Positions 54,228 to 64,000 of a DNA stretch of 64,000 nt are shown here, piece after piece. The position numbers and the translations under genes were made by a program. Numbering within the stretch: the first letter of the stretch is position 1; every line of letters begins with the position of its first letter. A model generated the notes under the pieces. That model was not told the DNA's origin, did no database searches, and saw only the letters and a list, made by a program, of their open reading frames with translations. Source of the DNA: Pilaira anomala (taxonomy: Eukaryota; Mucoromycota; Mucoromycetes; Mucorales; Mucoraceae). The DNA lies in contig JAIXMQ010000035.1 in assembly GCA_025716855.1 (NCBI GenBank), positions 186,001 to 250,000 of the forward strand. Reading direction: 5' to 3'.

Positions 54228-56029
54228 GTATCAAAGACGTTGATTGTGGTAGTGCCGAAACGATTCAAACAAACAAAACCGAAGTTAATAACAGCCCAGA
54301 ATCTTCATATATGCGTAGTATCGATAGCCTGGACGTCAACAGTAAACATATCGATTGGAATCTTTTCTTCGATTCTATGGTATCTCCTACGTACGCGTCA
54401 AAAAACATGTCGATAACTTATAGCATCAAACATCTTACAGAGGTTGACAAATTGATACGATCAACATCTACACAAGTCTTGCAAGATTATTGGACAATAC
54501 AAACAGTAGCACAAATGGCTCCTCGTATCAAGTTTTCTTCGGCCCAAGAAGATACAGCCGTTGTTGAAAACGCGCCTGAACCACTGTTTGAGCCAGCTTA
54601 CACAAATGAAGAACCCCAAGAAAGTATTTCCCAAAAAATATGTGGTCAAGAAACTAGCAAAAAATTCAGTAATATCATTGGCCGTTTCTTTGCTCTATCT
54701 ATTTTTGGTGCTTCTGAAGAAAAAAAAGAAGCCGATAGATTTGTTGAAGACATTTATCAAACGTGGCTTGAGGATTTACCTAATACTACATGGCTTGATA
54801 ACGTTACGAGGGAAAAAGTGATAGAAAAGGTAGTTTATAAAATAGCTTTGAATATTTTGAATGACATATTAATTTATATTTGGTTGATAGATTGAAGCTT
54901 TGAGAATTAAAGTTGCTTATAGCACCACCTTGGTTGACTGGAGAGATCCTTCTTCTCTTGAAGCATACTACGCAGGAATTTCTGTTGGTGATGATTACTT
55001 TAGCAATTATTACTTCACTACGGCCTGGAAGAATCATAAACTTTGGAAAACCTTGGAGAAAAAAGTTGAAAAAGATGCATGGAGTGATAGTGGCTATCCT
55101 GAAGAAGTCAATGCATTTTATCAACCTAGCACCAACCATGTAAGTATATTTCTTTTGTTATTCTTCATTCAATAACACGGCTTTAACAAATATCTATTTA
55201 GATCGAACTCCCTATTGGTAACTTTAGGGATCCTTTTTATAGTCATAAGAGTCCTGCCTACCTCAATTACGGTAATTTGGGTGCAACTGTAGGTCATGAA
55301 TTAACGGTAGGTGAACAGTGTTTTTATTTTGTTTTTTGATAAAAAAAAAAAAAAAAAAAAAAAAGAAGGCCAACTCACATGTAAATGTATAGCATTCTCT
55401 TGACAGTTCTAGCAAATTTTATGATTCCCAAGGGTATTATTCTGATTGGTTTTCTGAAGCTTCTAGTCTAGAATACGAAAAAAAAGCACAATGTTTCATA
55501 GATCAATTCAGTAACTTCTCCATGAGTGTTAATTCTGACGCTGATAGAGTACATCTTGATGGAGAAGTAAGTCATAAATTTATTCTCATTTTCTCGCATG
55601 ACACTTATACATATCTTTATTTGTAGAACGTATTAGGCGAAAATATTGCTGACAGTGGTGGATTATCTATTGCGTTTAAATCATACCATAACTATTTGAA
55701 AAAAGCTGGTGTAGTGGAGCAAACACTACCAGGATTTGAGAATCTTACTCCCGACCAATTATTTTTTGTTAGTAACGGAATATCCACATGTTCCACTGTA
55801 CAAAAGAGTCAAGCTGAGTCCTTAGTAGAGGCATGTATATAGAATTTATCTCAAAAAATCATCTGTAATTTTAAAACTAATAGACCTTAATTTTATTCAG
55901 TCTGACGTACATGCTCCATGGTACTTTAGAATTATTGGTAGCATCCAGAATACCGCCGAATTCGCTAAAGCATTCAATTGTCCTGTAGGTTCTCCTATGA
56001 ATCCTAAAACTAAATGTTCAATTTGGTAA
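53190..56029 (+). CDS. M13 family zinc metallopeptidase (neprilysin/ECE-like)
   Basis: Nine exons by my reading, starting MPPTLSLFARETASSVC. Signatures in order: NVDPCSDFFEYTCGSWLKSE (N-terminal Cys cluster), PSTNHIELPIGNFRDPFY, zinc motif VGHELTHSLDSSSKFYDSQG split by an intron after HELT, second zinc site GENIADSGGLSIAFKSY, APWYFRIIGSIQNTAEFAKA, and the end CPVGSPMNPKTKCSIW. These enzymes cut peptides outside cells; here no signal peptide or membrane anchor is visible before the Cys cluster, so an upstream exon may be missing or the protein may be soluble. Introns carry a TA repeat (54191-54225) and poly(A) (55341-55364). Confidence 0.88.
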
Positions 56030-56620
56030 AGAATAATATATATATGTATCAGCTTGTACTATATTTTAAATAAACAATACATATAATTTAAACATCAAAT
56101 TCTATGACTACCAAGCTGGGTCAAATTGAAGCTAAAATCATGAAAGAAACTTTTTATTATTATAATACTTTATGAAATCGAAATTTTGAAAAAAAAAAAA
56201 TACCTTCTTGTCAAAGTGAGGCCCCTCTAAATCAACTATTTCATTATGCAATATGATATACAGAGGATGCAGAATTTGAAGGCGCATCTATCCTTGAATT
56301 TTAAATTACATTTTTACTTGTAAAAAATACACTTGCCCTAACAAAAATTTTATGACGCTTTTTCGTAATAACCATTAATATCTATAATTAGTTTATTTTA
56401 GTTTTTACATCATTCGAAAGAGCACAAATTTTTACACTTACCGTTAAAAGACCAACATTTAAAAAAATTGAGTGTAAAGATATACTGGATTTCCTAATAA
56501 GTGATTAAATTTTTTCCAAAGTCAGACACCAAAAGTGGTGGATAATTTTTCCAAAAAGCTACAGTTAATTTTTCCAAAAATGTTTTTATTTTTTCCAAAA
56601 TGAAATTTTTATTAGTGTTA
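56030..56620. other. Intergenic region
   Basis: AT-rich spacer between the M13 gene and the transposase remnant. It probably contains one end of the transposon, but no clear terminal repeat was identified by eye. Confidence 0.4.
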
Positions 56621-57446
56621 TTACATCTTTTCTTTAGCGATACAACGAGGAAAAAAGAATACGGAGTGCTTAATCCAGCTTCGACAATCATTCAGTGATA
56701 CTTTGGTAACAGACTCCATTATTCTCGGAGTTAAAAGATCACTTGAGTCTAAAGGGTTCCTTTTAATACCTGCCTTTACTTTGGACCAAAACTCTTCTAT
56801 AGAATTTAAAAACGGAGAGTAAGGAGGCAAGTAAACACATTTGTATTCTCTATTTTCAATAAACTCTCGGGTTGCAGCTGGCTCATGTATAGGTGCAATT
56901 ATATATTACAAGATAATAGCCATGGAGCCCATATCGATCCAAGCAATCCATCATGCTACTCAAGTATGTAAGAAAGTGCTCTGATCTTGTAGCCACTCTA
57001 CCATCAACATTTCTTTTTTTGGTGGCAACTGATGATGTAGGTTTTCTAAATGACATATCTATAACACCATCAACTGAAATAGTACCCAAGATTGTAATTG
57101 ATGTACTTCGTGCGGAAGGAACGATGGCTTTGGCGGGCGTTCCTTTTTTTTTGACCAGCCTCTGTTGCGAGTGATGATGACATTGAACCCGGCCTCATCT
57201 ATAAAAACACAATTTTTCTGAAAATCCATTTTGTCATCGTCTAAGCATGTATCTACAGTGATTTTTCTTTGATCAATAACATCCAAATGGTTCCTCCTGG
57301 TAGATATTTTTTCTAATCTCTTCATTGGCAAAGCACAAGAGACCCACATAGATCTATGGAGAGCAGACCGACTTATGGATTGATATCATATTTTCCCAGT
57401 TTCGGGATAGAATTGACAGTTGCTGGGATAATCTTTATTCCAACAA
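56621..57446 (-). pseudogene. Broken Tc1/mariner-type DDE transposase
   Basis: Minus-strand remnant with family motifs in order: a HTH-side piece (SISRSALHRSM, CALPMKRLEKI), FIDEAGFNVIITRNRGWSKK (first catalytic Asp), then VDGVIDMSFRKPTSS and GLHGYYLV, and finally LPPYSPFLNSIEEFWSKVK (last Glu region). It is inactive: an in-frame TGA near 57388, a frameshift at the A-run near 57141-57150, and another near 56905 where the second Asp region should be. The N-terminal part is missing or unrecognisable. An old DNA transposon copy; such elements are common in Mucorales. Confidence 0.8.
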
Positions 57447-57828
57447 TGTTATTCTTTTTTATTTATTTTGTAAACAGGTTATATAATATTACTATTTAAT
57501 ATTAATAGATTAATAATGTATTTTTGCCAGTAATAGCCGTTCTTACCCCAACACAAGGTAGCTAAGCTTGTATCGAGACTATTACCGGTAAATATCTCTT
57601 ATTTTCTATTAATATGAATTGAGTATTTACTTTATTTGTATTGTTTTATTCTCAATTATATTTTATTATTTGATCTTGGTTTTTTACCATTGATCTTATT
57701 TTACGTCAATTTGTATATGCATTTGAATATAGAATATTTCCTTAGGTTCAAGATATTGATAATAATATACAATGTTAAACATGTATATTATTATGAAGAT
57801 ATGTCAGGTTTTTATTATAATGTTTAGT
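57447..57828. other. Spacer
   Basis: AT-rich, with no supported gene. It may include the outer end of the transposon. Confidence 0.4.
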
Positions 57829-58494
57829 TTATAACCCTGATCTACTTATATTTATAAGTAGAGATGACGCAAATACGACACCAGGGATTTCAACAAATTT
57901 ATAGCCTTTAAGCTTCCCTGAGATAATCATGTCATCAAGAGTGCATTTGCACTCGGCAGCCTGTTTGAATTTATCCGAGTAAAGTTTAGCATTAGTAACA
58001 GTTGCCTTGGCAGCTTCAATGTGACATGTATCAACAATTTTTGGCAATTTACATACAATTCTTCCATCTACTTTGCAACCGATTGTATTTTGCTTGTTGT
58101 TGTTGTTGTTGTTATGACGTTTGACAGCGGTGGTGGTTTCAGGTACAGTTTCACCCCAATTGATAGATAATTTCTTGTCGTTGCCAAATAAAAGTTCGAA
58201 AACTTGACTCCAAACTTTCATTAAAAAATCAAGCTCGCTTACTTTGCCCAAAGGATTTATGAATACCTCAGTGTTTTCGATATAAGCATTAATTCTAGAA
58301 AAATGTATATTAATATTTATAATGTGTTTTACTAATTTAACAACAGTGGCATATATTTACATATGAGCAAGTATTTTAAAAATACATTTGTCATTAGGAT
58401 GGGCAGGACAGACAGACTCCAAAGACATGTAATATGCTTCTTCGTAATTATCACCTTTCAACTCCTAAATAAATAAGTATTAATAATAATACTA

Positions 58495-58535
<41 letters not shown>

Positions 58536-58968
58536 AGCAAAAAGCAAAGGAAAGAAGGGTTACCTTTATGATTTTTTTCAATTTTGACAACGTGCTATCA
58601 GATAATTTATACAAATGCTTATTAACATTTGATTTAAAATGGCTGTTTAAGTATTTCCACTGACTACTTGTAAAAATCTTTCTTTGCCCAGTCTCTTTTT
58701 GGTTGCTGAGATCAAGTATTCCATTTAAACAAAACCCACAAAGAGCTTGTTCTTCAGTAAATAATGATTGATACTTTGAAAATAGTCTTTTTCCATACGA
58801 CTTGAGTATAGAGCTTATTGATCTTTTGTTAAATAAAATACTTACCAGTTTTTTTTTTAAGTATAATACTTGTTTTTTCTTAAAAAAAACAAGTATTATA
58901 CTTGTTCTTTTTTCACTTTGGAAAAAAAAGAAAAAAGAATCATTTTCTATTTGAGATTTATTAGACAA
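57829..58968 (-). CDS. Three-exon gene of unknown family, 324 aa
   Basis: Exons 58968-58564, 58464-58361 and 58294-57829 join in frame; introns have GT/AG ends. Visible segments: NDKCIFKILAHIINAYIENT, then KVSELDFLMKVWSQVFELLF, KKLSINWGETVPETT and KLYSDKFKQAAECKCTLDDM, with a possible metal site from Cys and His (CHIEA, CKC). SELDFLMKVW..LF..WGET recalls a lineage-specific family repeated in Mucorales, which I recall only loosely. The first exon is Lys/Ser rich, contains a 20-bp palindrome (58859-58903) and poly(T)-derived residues, so its start is uncertain. The C-terminus may be truncated relative to relatives. Function unknown. Confidence 0.6.
58859..58903. repeat. Perfect 20-bp inverted repeat
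   Basis: Arms 58859-58878 and 58884-58903 are exact reverse complements (AAGTATAATACTTG plus a T/A run) with a 5-nt spacer. It lies inside the first exon of the unknown three-exon gene. Confidence 0.8.
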
Positions 58969-59621
58969 AATGAATCATTTATTTTTTGATAAAATTATTA
59001 GACTTACTGTTGATAGCAATATGTGTTATGCGGATCTTTTTTTTTTCTTGGAACAATCTCTTCTTTGGATAAGGAGTGTGGAAAAAGAAGAGATTAAAAA
59101 TGGAGAAGTAAGGAAGGAATATATGTAAAAAGAAGAAAGTGGAAGAAAAGAACAAAATAAAAAAAAAAGGATTATTTATAATGAAAAAAAAAAACCCCCC
59201 TGCTGTTTGTCTGGCGTATGAGAAAAAAAACCTGCCTGTATGCCATGTGAAAAAAAAAAATGATGTAATGGTGTATTTCATGCAAAAGTTATAAAAAACC
59301 TTATTCACGTGACGATGTGCCTTGTTATCCTCTTTATAAATCCGGATAAGGTGTCATCCTTTTTTTTTACTACTCTTTTCCCCAACTTCACTTTTTCAGA
59401 CGATTTGATTGACCCAATTTTTTTTTTTCCGCTACAAGAAAAAAAAAAATCATGTCTAAATCGTATATCCTTTTTTCTTTATCAAAAAGACGAATGAAAA
59501 GGTCATTAAGCACACAGCCTGGCTTAAGGAAGCTTTGTTAATATATTATAACAATAGCTTCAAAAGGGTTCGTTTTTTTTTTTTTGTAGAATAAATGGGG
59601 AGGAAGAAATGAGTTTTATTT
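58969..59621. other. Intergenic region
   Basis: Many short poly(A)/poly(T) runs, no credible frame. Frames present on both strands are homopolymer artefacts (runs of Phe or Lys). Confidence 0.5.
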
Positions 59622-59867
59622 TTATCCAAAATATATTGATAATAGGTTTCTTAATTCCTCCTCTTCTTCTGTATAACCATCTTCATTGAAAAAAGACAGC
59701 GCCACAAATTGCCATGCCTGACATAAGAGTAAGCTATGATTGAGATCTGAACGACTTAGACTACTTGAAGAACCTTCAAAACAACGTTGCTTTTCTAACC
59801 CTATCTGCTCATGTATCATTCCTTGTATTTCAACCGATAAGGTGGTATCCTCTAAATGAGACAACAT
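59622..59867 (-). CDS. Short hypothetical protein, 81 aa
   Basis: From Met at 59867 (MLSHLEDTTLSVEIQGM) to a stop at 59622-59624. An upstream in-frame Met at 59912 would add a 15-residue leader ending in a Lys run made by poly(A), so the inner start is preferred. Acidic, with IHEQIGLEKQRCFEG, a Ser run, LNHSLLLCQAWQFVALSFF and an EEEEE stretch before LRNLLSIYFG. The helices and composition look protein-like. No domain recognised. Confidence 0.4.
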   Translation of the reverse strand: MLSHLEDTTLSVEIQGMIHEQIGLEKQRCFEGSSSSLSRSDLNHSLLLCQAWQFVALSFFNEDGYTEEEEELRNLLSIYFG

Positions 59868-59912
59868 TTGTTTTTTTTTTTTAGTAAAGAAGGAAGAGTT
59901 ATAAACTGTCAT

Positions 59913-60268
59913 TATTTATTCCTATTTAACCTTTGATTCACACAATGCTTCTTTATCAATCAACTATAAAAATACAGGATGTGGGTTGATTATAAGAGCG
60001 GGAATAAAAAAAAATCCCCCATATGTGTGACAAAGACATCATTAATACTGCTGCCTTTGTGTGAGCATATGTGTATTAACATAAAGGAGCTTGAGAAAAA
60101 AAATAGATGTTGTTAATTATAACACAAACGATTATAATTCTGAAAGCATATACCGAGTAACTAAACAAATTAAGAATTAAATTATACCCAGATTATCATG
60201 GTACGTATATATACATTTTTTATTAAATAATGATTTTTTTTTTTTTTTTTACAGGAATAAATAAAAGT
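59913..60268. other. Intergenic region
   Basis: No gene seen; AT-rich with a poly(T) at 60234-60250. Confidence 0.5.
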
Positions 60269-61237
60269 CTAAATAAAAGTAGTAAAAAAAGCGAAAAGGC
60301 CTGCACCTACAACAGCTTTCATGGGATGATTGATATTTGCACCAGAAACTTCTTGGGCGGTTGCCTCCTCAGTCGGGATAGGATTAGCTGTGTTTTGTTG
60401 AGCGGCAGAAGAAGATACAGAGGAAGAAATTGGTGGTAACGCAGTAGAAGAGGAAGTCATTGCATCTGCTGAGACGGATACAGGTTCACTCGTGACAGAA
60501 GACGCAGACTCACTTCTTGTTACGGAAGCTACGATTTCACTTGTTGCAGAAGTGACGACCTCACTTGTTACAGAAGAAGAGACATCATCATCCTCAATCG
60601 TTTCAGTAGTAGCAGAAGCAACAGCAACATGGGTTGTAGTAGAGATCAAACCATCACCATCAGCTGATGATGATGATGATGGTTCGGAGATACTACTACT
60701 ACTAGTAGGTTCCGCACTACTATCCATTGGACCACTATAATCACCAGGTATGATGTGAGCACACCCCTTTTCCGAAATACCACGATTACAACTTTTAGAA
60801 TCATTACAGCAGCGCATACAATACGTATTTGTTTCAGGTTCAATCAAGTTGACATAATAACTCCAACCAGCACAAGAGGAACCATCGGGTGCCTTAATAT
60901 CCATTTGCCCGCCACCGTCCGTACTATCTAAATCGGCTTTTGAACCATCCATTTGTCCTGTCACTTGAACATAAGCCTCCGTTTCAACGTAATGGGCTGA
61001 TTGAATAAATCCAGATGGAAGTGTACCGGCCTCTTTGGCAAGTGGTGTATTACCTAGACAGAATGCATTGGCGTTCCATTCGCTATCTGATATAATTCGG
61101 TTGGGTGAATCATCCGGTGGTAAAAAAACACAGAAATTGTTTTCGTCCACTACTTGAGCTACCATGCCATACGCATGCACTGAGCTTGCTAATAAAGAAA
61201 TGCAAGAAACGATAGATGTAAAGCGTAGTATAAGCAT
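60269..61237 (-). CDS. Secreted GPI-anchored Ser/Thr-rich protein
   Basis: 322 residues. Signal peptide MLILRFTSIVSCISLLASS-VHA at the start. A conserved extracellular domain follows: YGMVAQVVDENNFCVFLPP, NAFCLGNTPLAKEAGTLPSG, AYVQVTGQMDGSKADLDSTD, DGGGQMDIKAPDGSSCAG, YYVNLIEPETNTYCMRCC and KGCAHIIPGDYSG. It has eight or more cysteines and resembles a secreted domain found in other fungi. A long Ser/Thr-rich, probably O-glycosylated stalk follows (VTSEVVTSATSEIVAS), then a hydrophobic tail (MKAVVGAGLFAFFTTFI) typical of GPI attachment. It would sit on the cell wall or membrane. A poly(A) leader precedes the start codon on the genomic plus strand. Confidence 0.85.
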   Translation of the reverse strand: MLILRFTSIVSCISLLASSVHAYGMVAQVVDENNFCVFLPPDDSPNRIISDSEWNANAFCLGNTPLAKEAGTLPSGFIQSAHYVETEAYVQVTGQMDGSKADLDSTDGGGQMDIKAPDGSSCAGWSYYVNLIEPETNTYCMRCCNDSKSCNRGISEKGCAHIIPGDYSGPMDSSAEPTSSSSISEPSSSSSADGDGLISTTTHVAVASATTETIEDDDVSSSVTSEVVTSATSEIVASVTRSESASSVTSEPVSVSADAMTSSSTALPPISSSVSSSAAQQNTANPIPTEEATAQEVSGANINHPMKAVVGAGLFAFFTTFI

Positions 61238-62160
61238 TTTTTTTTTTTTTTATAAATATGGAATAAAATAAATTATAAAAAAAGGGGTAGGGGGGGGGGG
61301 AAATTGTATAATTTCACGGTATTTATATACATTATGAAATTATAGTGTATAAACCTATTGGTGAAATCTCAGTGGCCAAACGTTTGTTACACTCGACCTA
61401 TAATGATCTATTTATGGATAATTTTTCTATTTTAAATTAAAAAAGATCCTTCTAATTCCTTTGTATTTTCTCCATTTTGTTCAAAAATGATTATTTTTAG
61501 ACTCGTTTCAAATAAAATAAAACCGCCTTTTTTTTTTTTTTGGTTCTTAAAATGATTTGATAGCCGATTCAAGTAGTCAATTGTTTCAGTAAAATACCCA
61601 TTTACGCCAAGCAATTAAAAAAGTTTGAGCTCAAAATGTTGATCATCTGAATTGTAAAATCAGAATTTTTACTAACATAGTTGTGTGTACCATCAAAATC
61701 TAACTTAGTACCTTTTTTTTTTTTTCGCCTCATCTTGGTTTTCTTATTGTCTTGTATTTTCAACCATCCTAATAAACATGTTTGTTGCAATAAAATTTCA
61801 TTCCAAGACAGATATCATCCATTTGAACAACAATCTTTTTTAAAAAAAAAAACCTCCCCAAGAGAGAAACGAACAAAAGGACTAAAATAAGAGAAAACAA
61901 AATAAAACTCCTTTTCCGACGAAAAAAAACGGAAGAGATAAACATGTGTTTGAATAAATTAGCAATAGGTTTTTTCTTCTTCTTTCTTTAATTCGATGCT
62001 AAAAAAAAAAAATATTAACATGAGAGCCTTATGCACATCATAATTAACTTTCTCAAATAAACCAAATTATATTATACAAGGATAAACTTAAAAAGATTTA
62101 TTTATAAAGATATATATATATATATTTTAAAAAAAAGACACACACACACACACACAAAAA
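61238..62160. other. Intergenic region
   Basis: Frames at 61432-61790 are short and dominated by A/T runs; not called. A CA repeat lies at 62139-62155 and a TA repeat at 62111-62124. Confidence 0.5.
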
Positions 62161-64000
62161 TTATACATTGAAACTCATCACCAAGTCTCTTACATGTAAT
62201 TTAACACATTTAGAGGACTGCCATTCAAACCTCACTTTCTTGATAGTTTCTGTTGGATCTAACGGATCTAGAATAAAAAAAAAAAAACAAATAAGAATAC
62301 AAACATATATGCTTTCATAATAATAATAATTTTACCATCCGGCATAGCAAAAGAAAACACCTTATGAGGTTTCTGAGACCCTGACGATGGATGTGAACTC
62401 GTCGTACTTGAACTCTGACTTGCTTTCATCTTATGATTCGTTTGTGCCCCAAGCCCATGCGACAAACTACTCGTCAACATCCCAAACAAGCTTAAATTCG
62501 TATACCAAACACGTACACTTTGATCCACTAAAGAGCAGGTCGCAATCAACTTGGCATCGGGTGAGAACCCCAAGATCGAGACGGGTCCTACATGCCCTTC
62601 CAAAACCACAGACCGTGTTGCTGTCCGTACATCATAGATCACTGACGCTCCTTCCAATGTACCCACCGCTAACTTCTGTGCACTGCTGCTAAAATCAACG
62701 GAGGGATACGTTTTCACAAGATCATGAAGGATCGAGGTCGCTGAATGCAACATCACTTCTCTCATATGAGGTACGTTTGGATCCAGTGTCTTCACAACCG
62801 CCTCCACTACTTTGTATACACTTGAATTTAATAAAATCGGTTCCTAGGAGATAGAGTTAAATATATACACTACTAAAAAAAAAAAAAAAAAAAATTGTAT
62901 ATGTATATATATATATATATACCTTTCGAATAAATGACCCAATAATTTTCAAGCATCGAAGTCGATCCTCTAAATTTTTAGAATTCATCGTATCAAACGT
63001 CAACGTACTCATCACCAACGGCATATTCGCCACCGAGATTTGAAAGATGGCCGTTTTAGCTCCACGACTGACCAAAGCCATGATCGGATGCGGATCGGTA
63101 GCATACATGAATAAAGTACGTAACACTTCAGCTGCATTGATATAAGTCTCCCATGTTTGAAACCCTTGACTGAGTAATTCCATCGAGGATAAAGTACGTG
63201 CCATGGAGCCTGTGGACAGCGTTTGTTCTCCATCTGCATTCACCGTATGTCTTGATTCATCCAACTCTGCATCCGATAACAGGATCGTTAAACTCAACGC
63301 CGTCGATTTACGTACACGGGCACTGAGCGTCTGAGGTTGATCACAGCCCATGATACCAAGTACAATTGAAGCTCTGGCCATCATTTGAGGTCCACTGTTC
63401 TCGGGTGAACTGGATGTAGGCACTTTAAAAAAAAAAAATTGTGAATAGGTAAGGAAAACTAATTTTTTTTAAAAAAAAAAAAAAAAAACTACCCAACTTA
63501 CAAAATGCTTCCCAGTAATCTACTAGTGCTGCAATATCATCAGGCGAAAGTCCTGTCACAGCACTTGAAAATAATGATCTCGCTACAAAAAAAGACACAT
63601 TTTTCAAGTTAAAAAAAAACAAAACAAAAACAAAAACTTTTTCTTTTTTTTTTTTTTTTTTTACCAGAGGGGTCTTGCCAGTATTTACTAAGTAACGATA
63701 AGGACGGGAAACAATACGATTTACCAATCACAAGAGGTAATGCCATAGCATACCCCGATATCAAATCCGAGCTTCGACTTTCCTGTCCTGCCATAAAGAT
63801 AATCGCCTTAGCCAAAAGTGCAATCGAGAGCAACCTCGTAGCCGTCATCGATGGTGAAATCGTCCATGCCACTCTTTCATTTTTCAAAGGAGCCAAAATA
63901 GATAAATTACCATTCGCACTGCACACACATAAAATTTTTTAAACATTTCAACATAATATATATATCTATCAATTTTTTTTTATATATACCCTTTCAATCC
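62161..64000 (-). CDS. WDR7/rabconnectin-3 beta-like protein, C-terminal part (partial)
   Basis: Gene runs off the right edge; 5' end missing. Visible exons include 64000-63990, 63918-63665, 63582-63508 (approx.), 63422-62931 (approx.), then further exons to the stop at 62161-62163. Helical segments SPSMTATRLLSIALLAKAI, SGPQMMARASIVLGIMGC, LRTLFMYATDPHPIMALVS precede two WD40 blades: KLAVGTLEGASVIYDVRTAT, LEGHVGPVSILGFSPDAK, LIATCSLVDQSVRVWYT. The end is KCVKLHVRDLVMSFNV. This order (helical middle, C-terminal WD repeats, then a Ser-rich loop) fits WDR7, the partner of DMXL/Rav1 that assembles V-ATPase. A Ser-rich loop follows SLFGMLTSS. Confidence 0.8.

Noticed and set aside
58979..59308. 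Minus-strand frame with many Phe runs
   Set aside because: Composed of homopolymer T translation; no real composition.
1..64000. tRNA, rRNA, snRNA and CRISPR search by eye
   Set aside because: No T-loop consensus (GGTTCRANNCC) on either strand, no conserved snRNA boxes, no regularly spaced repeats.

Overview
This is AT-rich eukaryotic nuclear DNA from a filamentous fungus, most likely an early-diverging lineage such as Mucoromycota/Mucorales. Evidence: genes carry short (about 50-90 nt) GT-AG introns; homopolymer A/T tracts are very frequent; coding density is moderate with both strands used; and the gene set is fungal (PAK/Cla4 kinase with PH and CRIB, PAS kinase, Ypi1-type PP1 inhibitor, Prm10/ThrE-like transporter, CsbD-like stress protein, Ser-rich GPI protein). 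It also includes INTS3 and WDR7 relatives, which budding yeast lacks. I cannot name the species.

Layout. 1-8,800: end of an unknown gene, decayed coding remnants, a small spliced cysteine-rich CYSTM gene (3134-3538) and a hypothetical gene (6211-6717). 8,843-13,332: EMC2 (minus) divergent from a PAS-domain kinase (plus). 14,053-21,285: PP2A B'' subunit, F-box/LRR protein and a TB2/DP1/HVA22 (REEP/Yop1) protein, all plus. 21,252-23,891: small KRVQF-motif protein and a kelch-BTB protein (minus). 24,929-27,992: Cla4/PAK kinase (plus) converging on an NCBP3-like protein (minus). 28,000-34,600: a gene-poor stretch, a Ran1-like kinase and mitochondrial processing peptidase alpha (both minus). 34,650-37,570: a gene-poor stretch with decayed coding pieces and a repeated ATTTAAGGCC motif. 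37,588-44,360: multipass membrane protein, PXA-domain protein, a large near-perfect hairpin, PP1 inhibitor Ypi1/PPP1R11 and a ThrE/Prm10 transporter, all plus. 45,658-51,277: ubiquitin-S27a fusion (minus), INTS3 (plus), CsbD-like protein (minus). 53,190-58,968: M13 metallopeptidase (plus), a broken Tc1/mariner-type transposase (minus) and a three-exon gene of an unknown family (minus). 59,600-64,000: short hypothetical protein, secreted GPI Ser-rich protein and the C-terminal part of a WDR7/rabconnectin-3 beta protein running off the right edge (all minus).

The genes are mostly unrelated housekeeping and signalling functions, as expected for a fungal chromosome arm. Loose themes are phosphorylation control (three kinases, one PP2A subunit, one PP1 inhibitor, one RVxF-like protein), ER and endomembrane biology (EMC2, REEP, PXA, WDR7) and RNA 3'/5' end biology (NCBP3, INTS3). 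The most notable points are the strongly diverged ubiquitin moiety of the S27a fusion, the long hairpin at 41.2-41.4 kb, INTS3 in a fungus, and several cryptic coding remnants. I saw no tRNA, rRNA or CRISPR array.
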